Source: Sphaeroforma sirkka (lineage: Eukaryota > Opisthokonta > Ichthyosporea > Ichthyophonida). Taken from it: a DNA stretch of 20,000 nucleotides. Each line of letters begins with the position of its first letter. The first letter of the stretch is position 1. Below, in pieces: positions 1-8,218 of the stretch. The notes under the pieces were generated by a model. It was not told where the DNA came from and made no database searches. It saw nothing but the letters and a program-made list of their open reading frames with translations. The translations under genes and the position numbers were made by a program. The DNA lies in NCBI GenBank assembly GCA_001586965.3, contig LUCW03000345.1:1-20000 (forward strand), in the 5' to 3' direction.

Positions 1-80
1 CACAACCCCCCCAAACTGAAGCACTGAACAAAGCGGTGGTGCCAGTTTTCAGAGATGATAAGAATAGCATAGTACCTTAT
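1..80. other. Left-edge sequence without a gene
   Basis: No coding signal is seen. A run of seven C at 6-12 reads as a G-run on the minus strand, just before TTGTG at the window edge. A purine tract followed by a TG-start is what precedes a 3' LTR in elements of this orientation, so the 3' LTR of element 1 could begin at the left edge. This is inference only, because the LTR itself would lie outside the window. Confidence 0.25.
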
Positions 81-240
81 GTGCTGGCATTATCCTCGAG
101 GCTAGAGCATTGTGCTGGCATTTATCCTCGAGCTAGAGCATTGTGCTGGCATTTATCCTCGAGAGCTAGAGCATTGTGCTGGCATTTATCCTCAGAGAGC
201 TAGAGCATTGTGCTGGCATTTTACCTCAGAGAGCTAGAGG
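81..240. repeat. Minisatellite block A, about five copies of a 31-34 bp unit
   Basis: Five head-to-tail copies of a unit that starts GTGCTGGCATTTATCCTCGA and ends GCTAGAGCATT run from 81 to 240. The copies differ by small insertions in the CTCGAG/CTCAGAGAG part (31, 33 and 34 bp). The unit shares the core pattern CTGG-TTTAT-CTC-GAGCTAGAG with block B (446-752), so both blocks look like one family split by a 200-bp spacer. On the minus strand the block lies downstream of the chromodomain of element 1, either in its 3' untranslated region or in the flanking DNA. Confidence 0.85.
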
Positions 241-445
241 ACCCGATGTGTACGTCTCGAGCGACCCGTCGTGTTTGAATTCTTGAAGCTACTGTTCATC
301 TGTGTCAGCATATAGGAGTTTGGCAAGTACAATATAGGACTGTATTTGTGTCGGAGAAAAAAAACTGCCAGTGGCAGAAACCGTGCAAACCATTAACCCG
401 CTGTTTCAAAACAATGCCCAAGGAGTTGTTTGATTGATTTCGCTG
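241..445. other. Spacer between minisatellite blocks
   Basis: This is about 200 bases of non-repetitive sequence without an open frame of note. It contains an A8 run at 358-365 followed directly by the short palindrome CTGCCAGTGGCAG. No gene, RNA or promoter could be supported. Confidence 0.4.
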
Positions 446-752
446 TGTTATACTCCGAAGCAAGAGTGGCTCATTTAACCTCGCGAGCTTGAGCCGCTGA
501 CGATTTTCCCTCGCGAGCTCGAGTGCTAACCGTTTATTCTCGCGAGCTCGAGTGGCTGGTTTATACTCGGGAGCTAGAGTCGCTGCTTTTTTATACTCAA
601 GAGCTCGAGTGGCTGGTTTACACTCGGGAGCTAGAGTTGCTGGTTTATACTCGGAGCTAGAGTCGCTGCTTTTTTATACTCAAGAGCTCGAGAGTGGCTG
701 GTTTATACTCAGGAGCTAGAGTTGCTGGTTTATGCCCAGAGCTTGAGCTCGA
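446..752. repeat. Minisatellite block B, about ten copies of a ~30 bp unit
   Basis: Tandem degenerate copies of a unit such as GGCTGGTTTATACTCGGGAG followed by CTAGAGT. Two variants (GGCTGGTTTATACTC and CGCTGCTTTTTTATACTC) tend to alternate, giving a higher-order period near 60 bp. Each unit holds CTCGAG, GAGCTC or CTCGCGAG palindromes. The block begins within 40 bases of the stop codon of the chromodomain reading frame, so on the minus strand it would occupy the 3' untranslated region of element 1. Copies near 480-540 are the most diverged. Confidence 0.85.
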
Positions 753-786
753 TATCCGAGAACAAAGTTATATTGAAGATAAAGTA

Positions 787-1089
787 TTAGAACTGTGCAC
801 GTTGGCGCTTACGTGTCCGTGTCTGCGAAGCTTTTGTGGTAGGCCGCGATATCGTTGGCATCATCAAAGCTTCTGCTGTTTCCCACGTTGGTTCGCCTTC
901 TCGCCATCTCACCAGGTATTCTAATTTCCCCGTCTCATCATTCGTACGATGTGTGATAATATGGCGAAACTCAACCCCTCCTTCGGTCCATAAGTCTTCG
1001 TTAATTGGTGGGTCTGTGCGTCTATGCACTAAACGGAGGAGTTCCACCCGTACCGGTTTTGGTCTTGAATTCTGGTGGGGGCGGAACAT
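787..1089 (-). pseudogene. Element 1 pol C-terminus: chromodomain
   Basis: A 100-residue open frame that continues pol after a frame change near 1055. Residues about 38-76 are chromodomain-like: VEFRHIITHR, then LEYLVRW and PTWETAEAL, matching the family pattern of a beta-strand, an E-Y-L-V-x-W core and a T-W-E before the final helix. The usual stretch between the W and TWE is shortened, so one aromatic-cage position may be missing. A basic tail (TRTRKRQR) ends the protein. In chromoviruses this domain binds methylated histone tails and steers integration to heterochromatin; that role here is inferred from the family. The start listed is an internal position, not a translation start. Confidence 0.8.
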
Positions 1090-2716
1090 CCTTGTTCGCT
1101 AACTCGTAGCGTTGGCCGTGTCTAGCTTTGACTACATATGGTCCAAACAATGGCCGCATAGCCTTCGTTGTTCGGCCTTCTGATCGTACCATGACCACAT
1201 CTCCTTCGTCGAAATGTACCAAGTCGTGAGCATGCAGGCGGTCAAATGTCGTCGTAAGCTTGCCTGTATACTTCTTGGTAATGTGGTGGAGGGTCGGCAA
1301 TATAGTGTCCTGTAACTGGTCTAATCGTTGTGCCCAGGTGTCATTCGTCATCGGCTGAGAATCCGGTAACTCGTCCGTGAAATCGGCGAACGGAACATGG
1401 CGGCGGCCAAAGTACACGCTAAACGGTGCACTCTTATGGCGACGGGATATCCGAAGGTTCTGGTATAGCATCGTAAACGGAAGGCGTTCGTCCCATCGAA
1501 GGGGAACTGCCTCACAGCATTGTCGAATAGAACGTGTAATCTCCTTGTGACGTCGTTCTGCCGCGCCCAGCACTTGGGGTCGATATGGTGGAGACACCTT
1601 ATGTAGCATCCCCACTTCCTGGACCAGAAGCTCCACTAACTTGTTGGTGAACTCCTTCCCCATGTCTGTTTGGATTTTACGGGGGAAACCATGTTCGCCA
1701 AAAATCTCTATGAGTGTCTGTGTCGTGGTTTCCTTTGTCTTGTCCGGTGTGGCTCGAAGGATAGAATAGCCTGTGGCGATGTCTAAGACGTGAAGAATAT
1801 AATTGTTCTTGCGTCTGGACTCCAGTGGCATCGGGATGTAGTCCACTTGAATATGGTCCCACGGGTAGCGTGCATCGATGCTAATCATCGGGTGGAAACC
1901 TTTACGAAGTGTGTCCTGTCCCAAACATGTGCCACATTGCCGCTTAACTTCTGTGGCTAACTCAAGTGCCCCTGGCCAAATGTGACCGTTCTGACGAAGT
2001 TGTTGGACTGTGTCCGCCGCCCCATGATGTCCTTGTTCGTGTTGCGCTTGCGTGAGTTGCGTACGACGCTGTTTCTCCGCCGGACTCGCTTGTGCAAACG
2101 CCGGTTGACCCTCTGCATCTGCCAGTGCCACTGAGATTTCTCGCGCTGTGTCTAAGCACATGACATATTTTGTATGCTTTGGTTCTGCAAAACCAAGTCG
2201 CTGTGAAAACAGCGGGTCCAGTTTGAATCCATTGGGAGGACCCACCCGTGCTACTACGGTATGACCCCATGGTGTCTTCCCACATGCGTACTTAGCGTAC
2301 TTGAGGAACGTGTGGTGTCCGTGGTACCAGCACCGGTTCTGTCTGCAATAACTGCTTGAACAGGTCGAACCATGGTGCTCTTGGTACCCATGGTAGACAC
2401 ATATACTGGCCCGTGCGCCGTCGGCTCGTATCTTGCGTAACATCCTGTGTATCTGTTCCCAAGGCGGGTTCATCCATCCATCGACTATCGACCAGTCGTG
2501 GGCAAACGCTCCTTCCCCCCCATCATCCTTCGTCCAGAACCGAGGAAGCTGAGCGTTGGTTGGGTCCGCAAATACATCTATGTCATTCGGTCCAAAGTGT
2601 TGTTGCGCTTGTTCAAAGTAACTAGGGAATAACTGCCAGCAGTCTGTATACATTATTTCGAGTTCGTCCTGCTCCGCTGTCCCCTCGTGTACTCTACTTA
2701 ACATGTCCGGGAGCAC
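1022..2716 (-). pseudogene. Element 1 pol: Dam-like domain and integrase
   Basis: A 564-residue open frame beginning at the end of RNase H (LPDMLSR, the usual RNase H to spacer junction). Residues about 27-160 resemble the Dam-like adenine methyltransferase family: DIDVFADPTNAQLPRF, a DW at 74-75, then NPPW at 83-86 (2459-2470). Integrase follows: HHCC zinc module at H226, H230, C261, C264, and core D292, D351, E387, an exact DD35E spacing. A GPYVVKARHGQRYEL segment near 525-539 matches the GPY/F module. Residues about 108-142 look out of frame. The alternative frame through about 2400-2295 (containing PRAPWFDLFKQLL) matches element 2 better, so two compensating indels are likely. The family cuts and joins cDNA into the host genome in the nucleus. 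Confidence 0.88.
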
Positions 2717-3178
2717 ATTTGTCTCTCCTGGTATATGCGATATGGTAAAAGTTGAATGGCGCGATGATATGATGCCATCTCTGAAGCATCGGATTAAGCT
2801 TGAGCTGTGTGTTCATATACACAAGGGCCTTGTGGTCCGTGAAGACCGCAAACCGTTGCCCATCCAAGTATTCCCTGAAATGTGTCAGTCCATATACCAA
2901 TGCCAGTAACTCCTTCATAGGTGTGGCGTAGTTCTGTTGCGCATGGTTCAGAGTCTTACTAAAGAACATTAAGTAATGTTTCTTACCGTTGACCCATTGG
3001 AATAGCGCTCCCCTAAACCGTAATCGCTAGCGTCGGTTTCCAAGTTCAGAGGAATGCCGTCGACCGGAAAGTGTAACGCCACAGCATTCACCACTGCGTC
3101 CTTCATTGCCTGCCACGCCTGTGCATGTCTCTCCTCCCAACGATCACCTATCAACTCCTTTGGTTTGAGTTTTTGCAA
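2694..3178 (-). pseudogene. Element 1 pol: RNase H in two frame-shifted pieces
   Basis: Two overlapping fragments. The right piece (2969-3178) carries the connection region and the first RNase H strand with LETDASDYGLG, giving the first catalytic Asp. The left piece (2694-2969) has FFSKTLN, the helix with the catalytic Glu (TPMKELLALVYGL) and FTDHKAL with the third acidic residue. The change between pieces falls near 3000-3010 and fits a one-base indel. Another change near 2735 leads into the Dam/integrase frame. RNase H removes genomic RNA during reverse transcription. Catalytic residues are all present, so loss of function comes from frame breaks rather than active-site decay. Confidence 0.85.
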
Positions 3179-3930
3179 AATTCGCGCAAGGAAGGTGCAA
3201 CCGTGTTCGCGAAATTAGGCAGATGTTCGTGGAGGTAATTTGCTAAACCCAACGCCGAGGCTATATCTTTGTATCGTAGTGGTGTGGGCCAGTCGATCAG
3301 CTTGGCCTGCTTTTCATGGTCAATGTCAATGCCTTGTGCCGATACTTTCTTCCCTAGGATCATGACTTCGGAGATAGCGAAGTGGCACTTGGCAGGGTTA
3401 AGCTTAAAACTGTGGTATGTTAAGCGTTGTATCACCTTCTGCACCGTCCTAACGTGTTCGTCATAACCGTCACTGGCGATAACTATGTCATCGATATAGT
3501 GGTGAACCGGTAAGCCATCAAGTATTGTACTCAAGGTACGTTGGAACTGCTGCGTGAGTACATGAAGACCGAACGGTGCTGATGTGAACGAGTACTGATA
3601 ACGTTCGTGTGTAAAACTAAATAAGTATTGTGAGTCTGGATGGATGGGCAGCCTGTGGTATGCAGCCGATATGTCCAGCGTCGTGTAGTACTTCTTACTC
3701 TTGAGGCGAGATATGAGTTCGTTGACCTTGGGGATCAGGAACTGGTCACCAGGAATAAGCGCGTTAACGGCACGCATGTCTAAACACACGCGTACCTTCT
3801 TGACGTTGCCTTCCGCATCGAATGTCGGTACCGCAAGGAGAGGAAGATTAACAGTCGTTGGTGTCGTTCGTTTCGTGATCACCAAATCCGTCAACCACTT
3901 CTTCACTTGTTCATCCACATAGGGAGCCAT
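3151..3930 (-). pseudogene. Element 1 pol: reverse transcriptase
   Basis: A 259-residue frame covering the RT palm and fingers. Visible blocks: VRVCLDMRAVNALI, TTLDISAAYHRLPI with the first catalytic Asp (D86), SAPFGLHVLTQQFQ, YIDDIVIAS (the Y-x-D-D box at 145-148) and LNPAKCHFAISEVMILG. This is a normal Ty3/Gypsy RT. The listed ATG is internal; the N-terminal lead (VTIPVTHEQA and onward) lies in another frame between 3936 and 4004. The right-hand break therefore involves two frame changes within 70 bases. The C-terminal break is near 3178, where a one-base change links to the connection and RNase H. Confidence 0.88.
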
Positions 3931-3997
3931 CGATCGGATACGAAGTTACGCGCCGATCGCCGCATCTGCAACGCTTGTTCATGGGTTACTGGGATGG

Positions 3998-4603
3998 TTA
4001 CCTCACTCCCTTCCAGACGACAGCGCGCGTTGTCGGCAATTTTCGCATTGGCTTTCCCAAATCCTGTGCCAACCGTTCGCGTACATCGACGGGTTCCGTC
4101 GTGTTAGGTGCCTGTCGGCGTGGTATGGGTTCGAGGAGCTCTTCTAGTTCTGTGGGGTCTATTGGTGCAAGTGGCGATTGGATACCGCCTATGTATAGGC
4201 CCAAGCCTTTCAACATATCTTGCCCCACTATAACATCTATACCCGTCGGCAAGTTCATCAATTCTAATGAACCGTCGATAATTCTGGTACCGTACCTTAT
4301 AGGTACCACTTCCGTCGTCCCCAGTCGAGGAGTTCGCACCGCCTTGTCAGCTAAATATATAAATGACCCAGGTGGTGCCGGAGTTATTGGTCGGCCAAGG
4401 AGGTCTGCGGATGTCTGTGAGATACAACTTCTATTTGCTCCCGTGTCTATCAAGGCTTTGAACGTACGTCCGTTGATTTGTACTTGAATATAGACTCGGT
4501 TGTCTGACGTCAGCAATGGGTCTTGTATTGCCATCACTGCTCCAATCGTGGTAACAAATATGAAGCTCCTATCCGACTCAGACACCCTCACCTCTTCATG
4601 CAT
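3998..4603 (-). CDS. Element 1 pol N-terminus: retropepsin-type aspartic protease
   Basis: A 201-residue open frame. Residues 51-60 (LIDTGANRSC) contain the catalytic DTG triad (D53), and IVGQDML at 125-131 matches the second retropepsin signature (I-x-G-x-D). The protease matures Gag-Pol and acts as a homodimer in the particle. Its ATG overlaps the stop of the gag C-terminal frame by eight bases, with the sequence ATGCATGA at 4603-4596. The stop at 3998 is not the natural end, since the linker to RT continues in a neighbouring frame. The active site looks intact, so this is the best preserved enzymatic segment of the element. Confidence 0.82.
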   Translation of the reverse strand: MHEEVRVSESDRSFIFVTTIGAVMAIQDPLLTSDNRVYIQVQINGRTFKALIDTGANRSCISQTSADLLGRPITPAPPGSFIYLADKAVRTPRLGTTEVVPIRYGTRIIDGSLELMNLPTGIDVIVGQDMLKGLGLYIGGIQSPLAPIDPTELEELLEPIPRRQAPNTTEPVDVRERLAQDLGKPMRKLPTTRAVVWKGVR

Positions 4604-5483
4604 GATCGGCTACCGACTCCCACGTGTCATAGGTGTGGTTTGGTGTTGACGTCATGTGCTCGAAGTCTTCGTAAAGGATCGTGTTGATATGAATCTCTGT
4701 AGCTTCCGATGGTGGAGCCAAGTCTTCGTCCTGTGTAATCGCATTCACCTGTACTTGAGGCGTCGGACGTATTGTAACTACGTCTATAGTCTGGGATGTA
4801 TTCTGCCCCTGTCCTGCGGTTGACGTTGTGGACGGTCTGTGTACCGATTGTACATCCCTCAAAGGACGGTTGTTGTCGTATAGCCTTGCCCGACCCTCTG
4901 CGCTCACCGCTTGCGACGCCCTGAAATGATGACACCGTGGGATGTGCCTACCACCTGGTGGCGCCTGTGCCTGGCAACCCGCACAAGTCGTTGGTACCGT
5001 AGGTTGGGGCCGTTGAGTCCAATTCTGCGTTTGTCGTCTACTCGTCTGTAGGTTGGGGCGGCTATTGGTGTGGTCGCGACTTCCATTGGTCGTCGGGCCC
5101 TCGCGGTTGTTGCGACCCTGGAAACGTGCTGTCGTACGTTGCTGTGCATCCTGAATGTCAGGGCTCAACAGCTGTATAAGCTCGTGTGTCTCCATCAGTT
5201 GCCATTTGGGATGCAACTGTAGAGTACGTTCATACGTACGGCCGTTGAGAGCTTCTTCTAACAGTTGTACAATGCAGTGGTTCACTAAATTCTGTTGGAA
5301 GTCGGCATCTGTCTGGCACCGTTCACGTGCCCTCCTGTGGTTCTCCATGAGCTGTGTCATTTGTTCCATAAGAGGAGTGTGCATGTTCCGACTTTGGCCC
5401 TTGGCTAACTTGCGAAACGCGGATCGACAGTGGCTTGTGTTTCGTGCGAACAGATCTGTTCGATCTGTAGTTGAGGTGTACAT
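4596..5483 (-). CDS. Element 1 gag, C-terminal part with zinc-knuckle-like motif
   Basis: A 295-residue frame. The first 20 or so residues are probably out of frame with the upstream gag, since the join lies within 5405-5483. From RKLAKGQSRNMHTPLMEQMT on, the chain is helical and basic like a capsid end. It is followed by a Gln/Thr/Arg-rich stretch and a CAGCQAQAPPGGRHIPRC motif (C-x2-C-x9-H-x3-C), a variant of the nucleocapsid CCHC knuckle that binds element RNA. The last 100 residues are acidic and Thr-rich. The frame ends in TGA inside ATGCATGA, which also contains the ATG of the protease frame, so the two frames meet as a stop-start overlap. Confidence 0.7.
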   Translation of the reverse strand: MYTSTTDRTDLFARNTSHCRSAFRKLAKGQSRNMHTPLMEQMTQLMENHRRARERCQTDADFQQNLVNHCIVQLLEEALNGRTYERTLQLHPKWQLMETHELIQLLSPDIQDAQQRTTARFQGRNNREGPTTNGSRDHTNSRPNLQTSRRQTQNWTQRPQPTVPTTCAGCQAQAPPGGRHIPRCHHFRASQAVSAEGRARLYDNNRPLRDVQSVHRPSTTSTAGQGQNTSQTIDVVTIRPTPQVQVNAITQDEDLAPPSEATEIHINTILYEDFEHMTSTPNHTYDTWESVADHA

Positions 5484-6640
5484 GTCTTCAACCGTTCAGA
5501 GTTGTCGCGGATGTAGTCCAGCGTTGACTTCTCCGCCTTGAAGTAAGATAGTACCTTATGAAACCATGTAAGGTTCCAACTCTCGTCCAGCCCTGCGATT
5601 TGTGCGTTCTTGAACGCCTCGAGGAGAACCCCTCTTGTGTCCCGTTCCATAATATCATGTAGGTAGTATCTGTTCGACGGCCAATCAGGCCACGTACGTG
5701 GTGAAGGTACGGGACGCTTCTCTACCGGTCGGGACTCTAATGTAGCTCGAAGTGTCTCAATCACGCCCCGAAGAGCTTCAGCTCGAGCCGTGTTATTCTC
5801 CTCGATTGCTTGGCATAGCTCGTCACTTAACTGTAGTATCCGTGCGTGTAGCGCCTGTCGCCTTTTCTCGATACTAGCCGGTGTGGGCGGAGGCACTGTT
5901 GTCTCCTTCTCTTGTCGTTTAGGTGTCTGTACATATTCACTGGGCGCTTCTTTCTCGCCCCACTGACGTTGCTGTTGTTGGCGCAGGTTCGTACTTAATC
6001 GGTCCTGTCTATTCTTCACCGCCTGCTTACCTTGAGGATTCTGTCTGGCTAATACTTGTTCATGTGCGAACTCTTGAAAAGTTGGTGTGTTCTCACTGGC
6101 AGACAGAGTATCATCCTTCTCGGTTGAACTGTCCTCTGACCCTGGTGATTTGTACCCGAGTCCATAAAACGGACGCTCACAGCCTTGAATTCGGAAGGTA
6201 GGGTTGTCTTCGTCCTCTGGTACTGCCTGTACCCGTTCGTGTGCGTCAGAAGAACTCTCCTTAGCGGCCGGCCCTATTGTAGTTCGTCCGGCGTTTATGC
6301 GCTGTAACCTCTGTTCGTATTTTTCAAAGAGAGACTGCTGTTGTGTCATCAGCTCCGTGAGTTTCTGAGCTGACGATTGTTCCCGTGCCGTTTCCTTGTT
6401 GTTGGTACGGTTCCGGTGACGCTTCCGCTTGTTAGGTGGGAGGCGTGGTGGGTCATTACTGGGAAATAAGGCCCCTGGAGTATCCCGAGACGAACGAGGG
6501 GACAGCCCTTCACTGGCTACCTGTTCACCAATAAAAGTCTGACTACTGTCCGCACGCAGGTTGGGTACTTCCTTGGTCTCACCCTCGAATATGACATCCT
6601 CGTCAGATTGTGCAGGTCCATTTTGTTTGCTGTTGGTGGC
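5405..6640 (-). pseudogene. Element 1 gag, N-terminal and capsid part
   Basis: One open frame runs from about 6640 to the stop at 5405. Only from 6349 does it carry an ATG (314 residues). The upstream part (TKEVPNLRADSSQTFIGEQ and a KRKRHRNR basic patch) reads in the same frame, so the ATG at 6349 is not the real start. Features: Gln-rich and acidic disordered N-terminus, a predicted helix-rich segment around SIEKRRQALHARILQLSDEL that may be a coiled coil, and a capsid-like region with LDESWNLTWFHKVLSYFKAE. Gag forms the particle shell. No database match can be run here, so the call rests on position upstream of protease and on the layout shared with element 2. Confidence 0.65.
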
Positions 6641-6815
6641 TGCTTGTCGTCCGCGGAAATAATGTGTGGAGCCCCAAGATGTGTCTGACCTGAGTGCGGA
6701 GCGGAGCGTTCCGTATGGGACTGACGACGTTTAGTTCCACGTCGGTCGATATCATCTTCCTTGCGGCGCTCAGGATTCAAGAGTTGCTGTCTACGACTTT
6801 GGCGGGGTAGGACAT
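6517..6815 (-). pseudogene. Element 1 gag, frame-shifted N-terminal end
   Basis: An ATG at 6815-6813 opens a frame that stops after 12 codons. A neighbouring frame (to 6517) then gives a hydrophilic, charged stretch (NPERRKEDDIDRRGTKRRQS) that would suit the start of Gag, and a second change near 6620 leads into the main gag frame. Two indels in this stretch are therefore suggested. The assignment is weak, since a disordered N-terminus has no recognisable motif. Confidence 0.4.
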
Positions 6816-8051
6816 GGTTGGTGAGTTGTTTGTCAATGGAGAACTAGAAATGTGTGCGAATGAACTGATAGAGTACTGAATATAAATATCCATTTTCTAT
6901 TAAATTTCATCCTTCAAACACATAACGTCTCGACATCGATCTCCGAGGAACTCGTGGGTTCCCTCGTGACTGTTTTATTTCCTACACTAACATAAGTAGT
7001 GTGGATAATCTATATACTCTAACACTACCAGCTGTCTTACTCTTCATCCCACAATAACATATGGTTGAGTGCCTCATTAGTCGGAGCCACTTCTTGTTCT
7101 ACTCCTCGCCAGCTCTTACTCCGGCCTAATGACGGCCTATTCGCAGGACCCTGTTGGGAACTTCCCTCATCGCTCCTCTTTTACTCTTCTTACCCGTGAT
7201 GTCCTTGTCATGTGCTGTTGCGGTTGTTGGAATATGCTTCTTGATCTAAGAACGATTGCTCGTTATTGCACTCCTAAACTAAGCTGCCGTCAACCACACC
7301 TTCTGTGCATACTGTTGATCCTCTCCGTTGACCTGATTTATCTGGAAGTTCTAGTGATTTGAGTGTGTTCGCATATCATTTTCACAATTTAACCTTGTAT
7401 TTACTTGCATCGTTCGTGTTATGTGCGCCCCCACCCTTATATGCTCCTAATAACTCACAGGTGCTTACTTGTGTCTCTGTATGCTTCCTAATATCCCATT
7501 CTGAAAACTTTTGTAAAATAATCTAGTATGCCGCTGATTCTTTGCGTCATCGTACTAACCGAGTCGGTACTAACCATGTACATCTCCCATCTCTATTACC
7601 CTACTGTGGATCCTAAAGAACTTTCTTCTAACAACTTCTTAAATACAATTTAAGCTCATTAGCTTGCAATACGATTTGTACTTGTCTCACACTGAAAACA
7701 ACCTTCCTACCTGTACTCACACATGACTACTTATCTGTGGGTTCTGACTGATTGTCTGATTTCGTCATTTGATCGTCGTGAGACTTTCCTTGTTGACCCT
7801 GGTTAATGTTCTGCTTGATTGGAATGTTCGCTCTTCGGGTTCACTCGTATTAGTAGATTCTTTCTTCATCCTCGTCGTCCACACGTCGTTAATCCAATCT
7901 AAATCGTTCAATTCAATCTAAATCGTTCGGATAATCTAAATCGTTCAATTTGATGCGACATTCTCTGTTCGCATTGTCTTTCAATTGTTATACTTATAAC
8001 AAAAAAATATGTGCCAGCTACTGACTAATTCATATTCTGTAGCTTTCTCTG
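6816..8051. other. Intergenic, about 1.2 kb without a recognised gene
   Basis: This should contain the leader and 5' LTR of element 1 if they survive, but no TG...CA terminal pair, no copy of the 1-780 sequence and no clear primer binding site were found by eye. Base composition drops to AT-rich, T-biased sequence on the plus strand. Short reading frames look random. One small repeat is present (7895-7951, listed separately). Confidence 0.5.
7895..7951. repeat. Three tandem 19-bp copies
   Basis: Three adjacent copies of a 19-bp unit with the core AATCTAAATCGTTC: 7895-7913, 7914-7932 and 7933-7951. They differ only in the last few bases (AATT, GGAT, AATTT). No function is evident; a protein-binding array or replication slippage are both possible. 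Confidence 0.8.
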
Positions 8052-8174
8052 TAATTACTAATAAACTAACAACTTCTATGGTAAGTTAAAAATGTAGTAA
8101 GTATACGCGAGATAACTGTATCTCAACGTTCTCCCTCCTCAGGGAGGGGGACGTTGTTCATTTATTAGTAATTA
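8052..8174. repeat. 123-bp unit with 22-bp imperfect terminal inverted repeats
   Basis: TAATTACTAATAAA at 8052-8065 is matched by its exact reverse complement at 8161-8174. The match extends inward to 22 positions with two mismatches (the AACAAC end at 8068-8073 pairs with GTTGTT at 8153-8158). Between the arms lies a further GC-rich stem-loop (8124-8156). The shape fits a very small MITE-like element, or a structured 3' end of element 2, whose frame ends 45 bases away. No clear target duplication flanks it. Confidence 0.6.
8124..8156. repeat. Strong GC-rich stem-loop
   Basis: CAACGT pairs with ACGTTG, one T is bulged, C-G and T-G pairs follow, and CCCTCC pairs with GGAGGG around a four-base loop: about 14 pairs in 33 bases. 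On the minus strand one arm reads GAGGAGGGAGAA, which also resembles a polypurine tract as found next to a 3' LTR. Both readings are possible. Confidence 0.7.
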
Positions 8175-8218
8175 TAAACAGTAATCCTAAAATGACTGAC
8201 TCTTAAATGAGTCATTAG

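Larger units (their letters stand above)
787..6815 (-). mobile_element. Element 1: degenerate Ty3/Gypsy chromovirus with a Dam-like domain
   Basis: Read on the minus strand, the order is gag, aspartic protease, RT, RNase H, Dam-like domain, integrase, chromodomain. The RT-RNase H-integrase order and the terminal chromodomain define a Ty3/Gypsy chromovirus. The left limit is the chromodomain stop. The right limit is the most upstream plausible gag ATG (6815-6813). LTRs, primer binding site and target duplication were not identified by eye, so true ends lie outside these limits. The frame changes about ten times, so the copy cannot make a full Gag-Pol. The coding part looks clearly richer in G+C than the flanks and element 2, as judged by eye. 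Confidence 0.9.

Noticed and set aside
81..240. CRISPR-like array
   Set aside because: The units are adjacent with no unique spacers between them; this is a plain minisatellite in a eukaryotic context.
2356..2632. Plus-strand frames opposite the Dam-like and integrase region
   Set aside because: They are antisense shadows of the pol frame, whose motifs are clear on the minus strand.
7129..7362. Plus-strand 77-codon frame with Cys/Leu-rich end
   Set aside because: It lies in T-rich intergenic sequence and has no recognisable domain or splice signals.
8124..8156. Helitron 3' end
   Set aside because: A hairpin is present, but no CTRR terminus follows it and no Rep/helicase sequence is in the window.
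6816..8200. LTR pair for element 1 or element 2
   Set aside because: No duplicated segment could be matched by eye to 1-780 or to 12460-13500; a dot-plot would be needed to claim LTRs.
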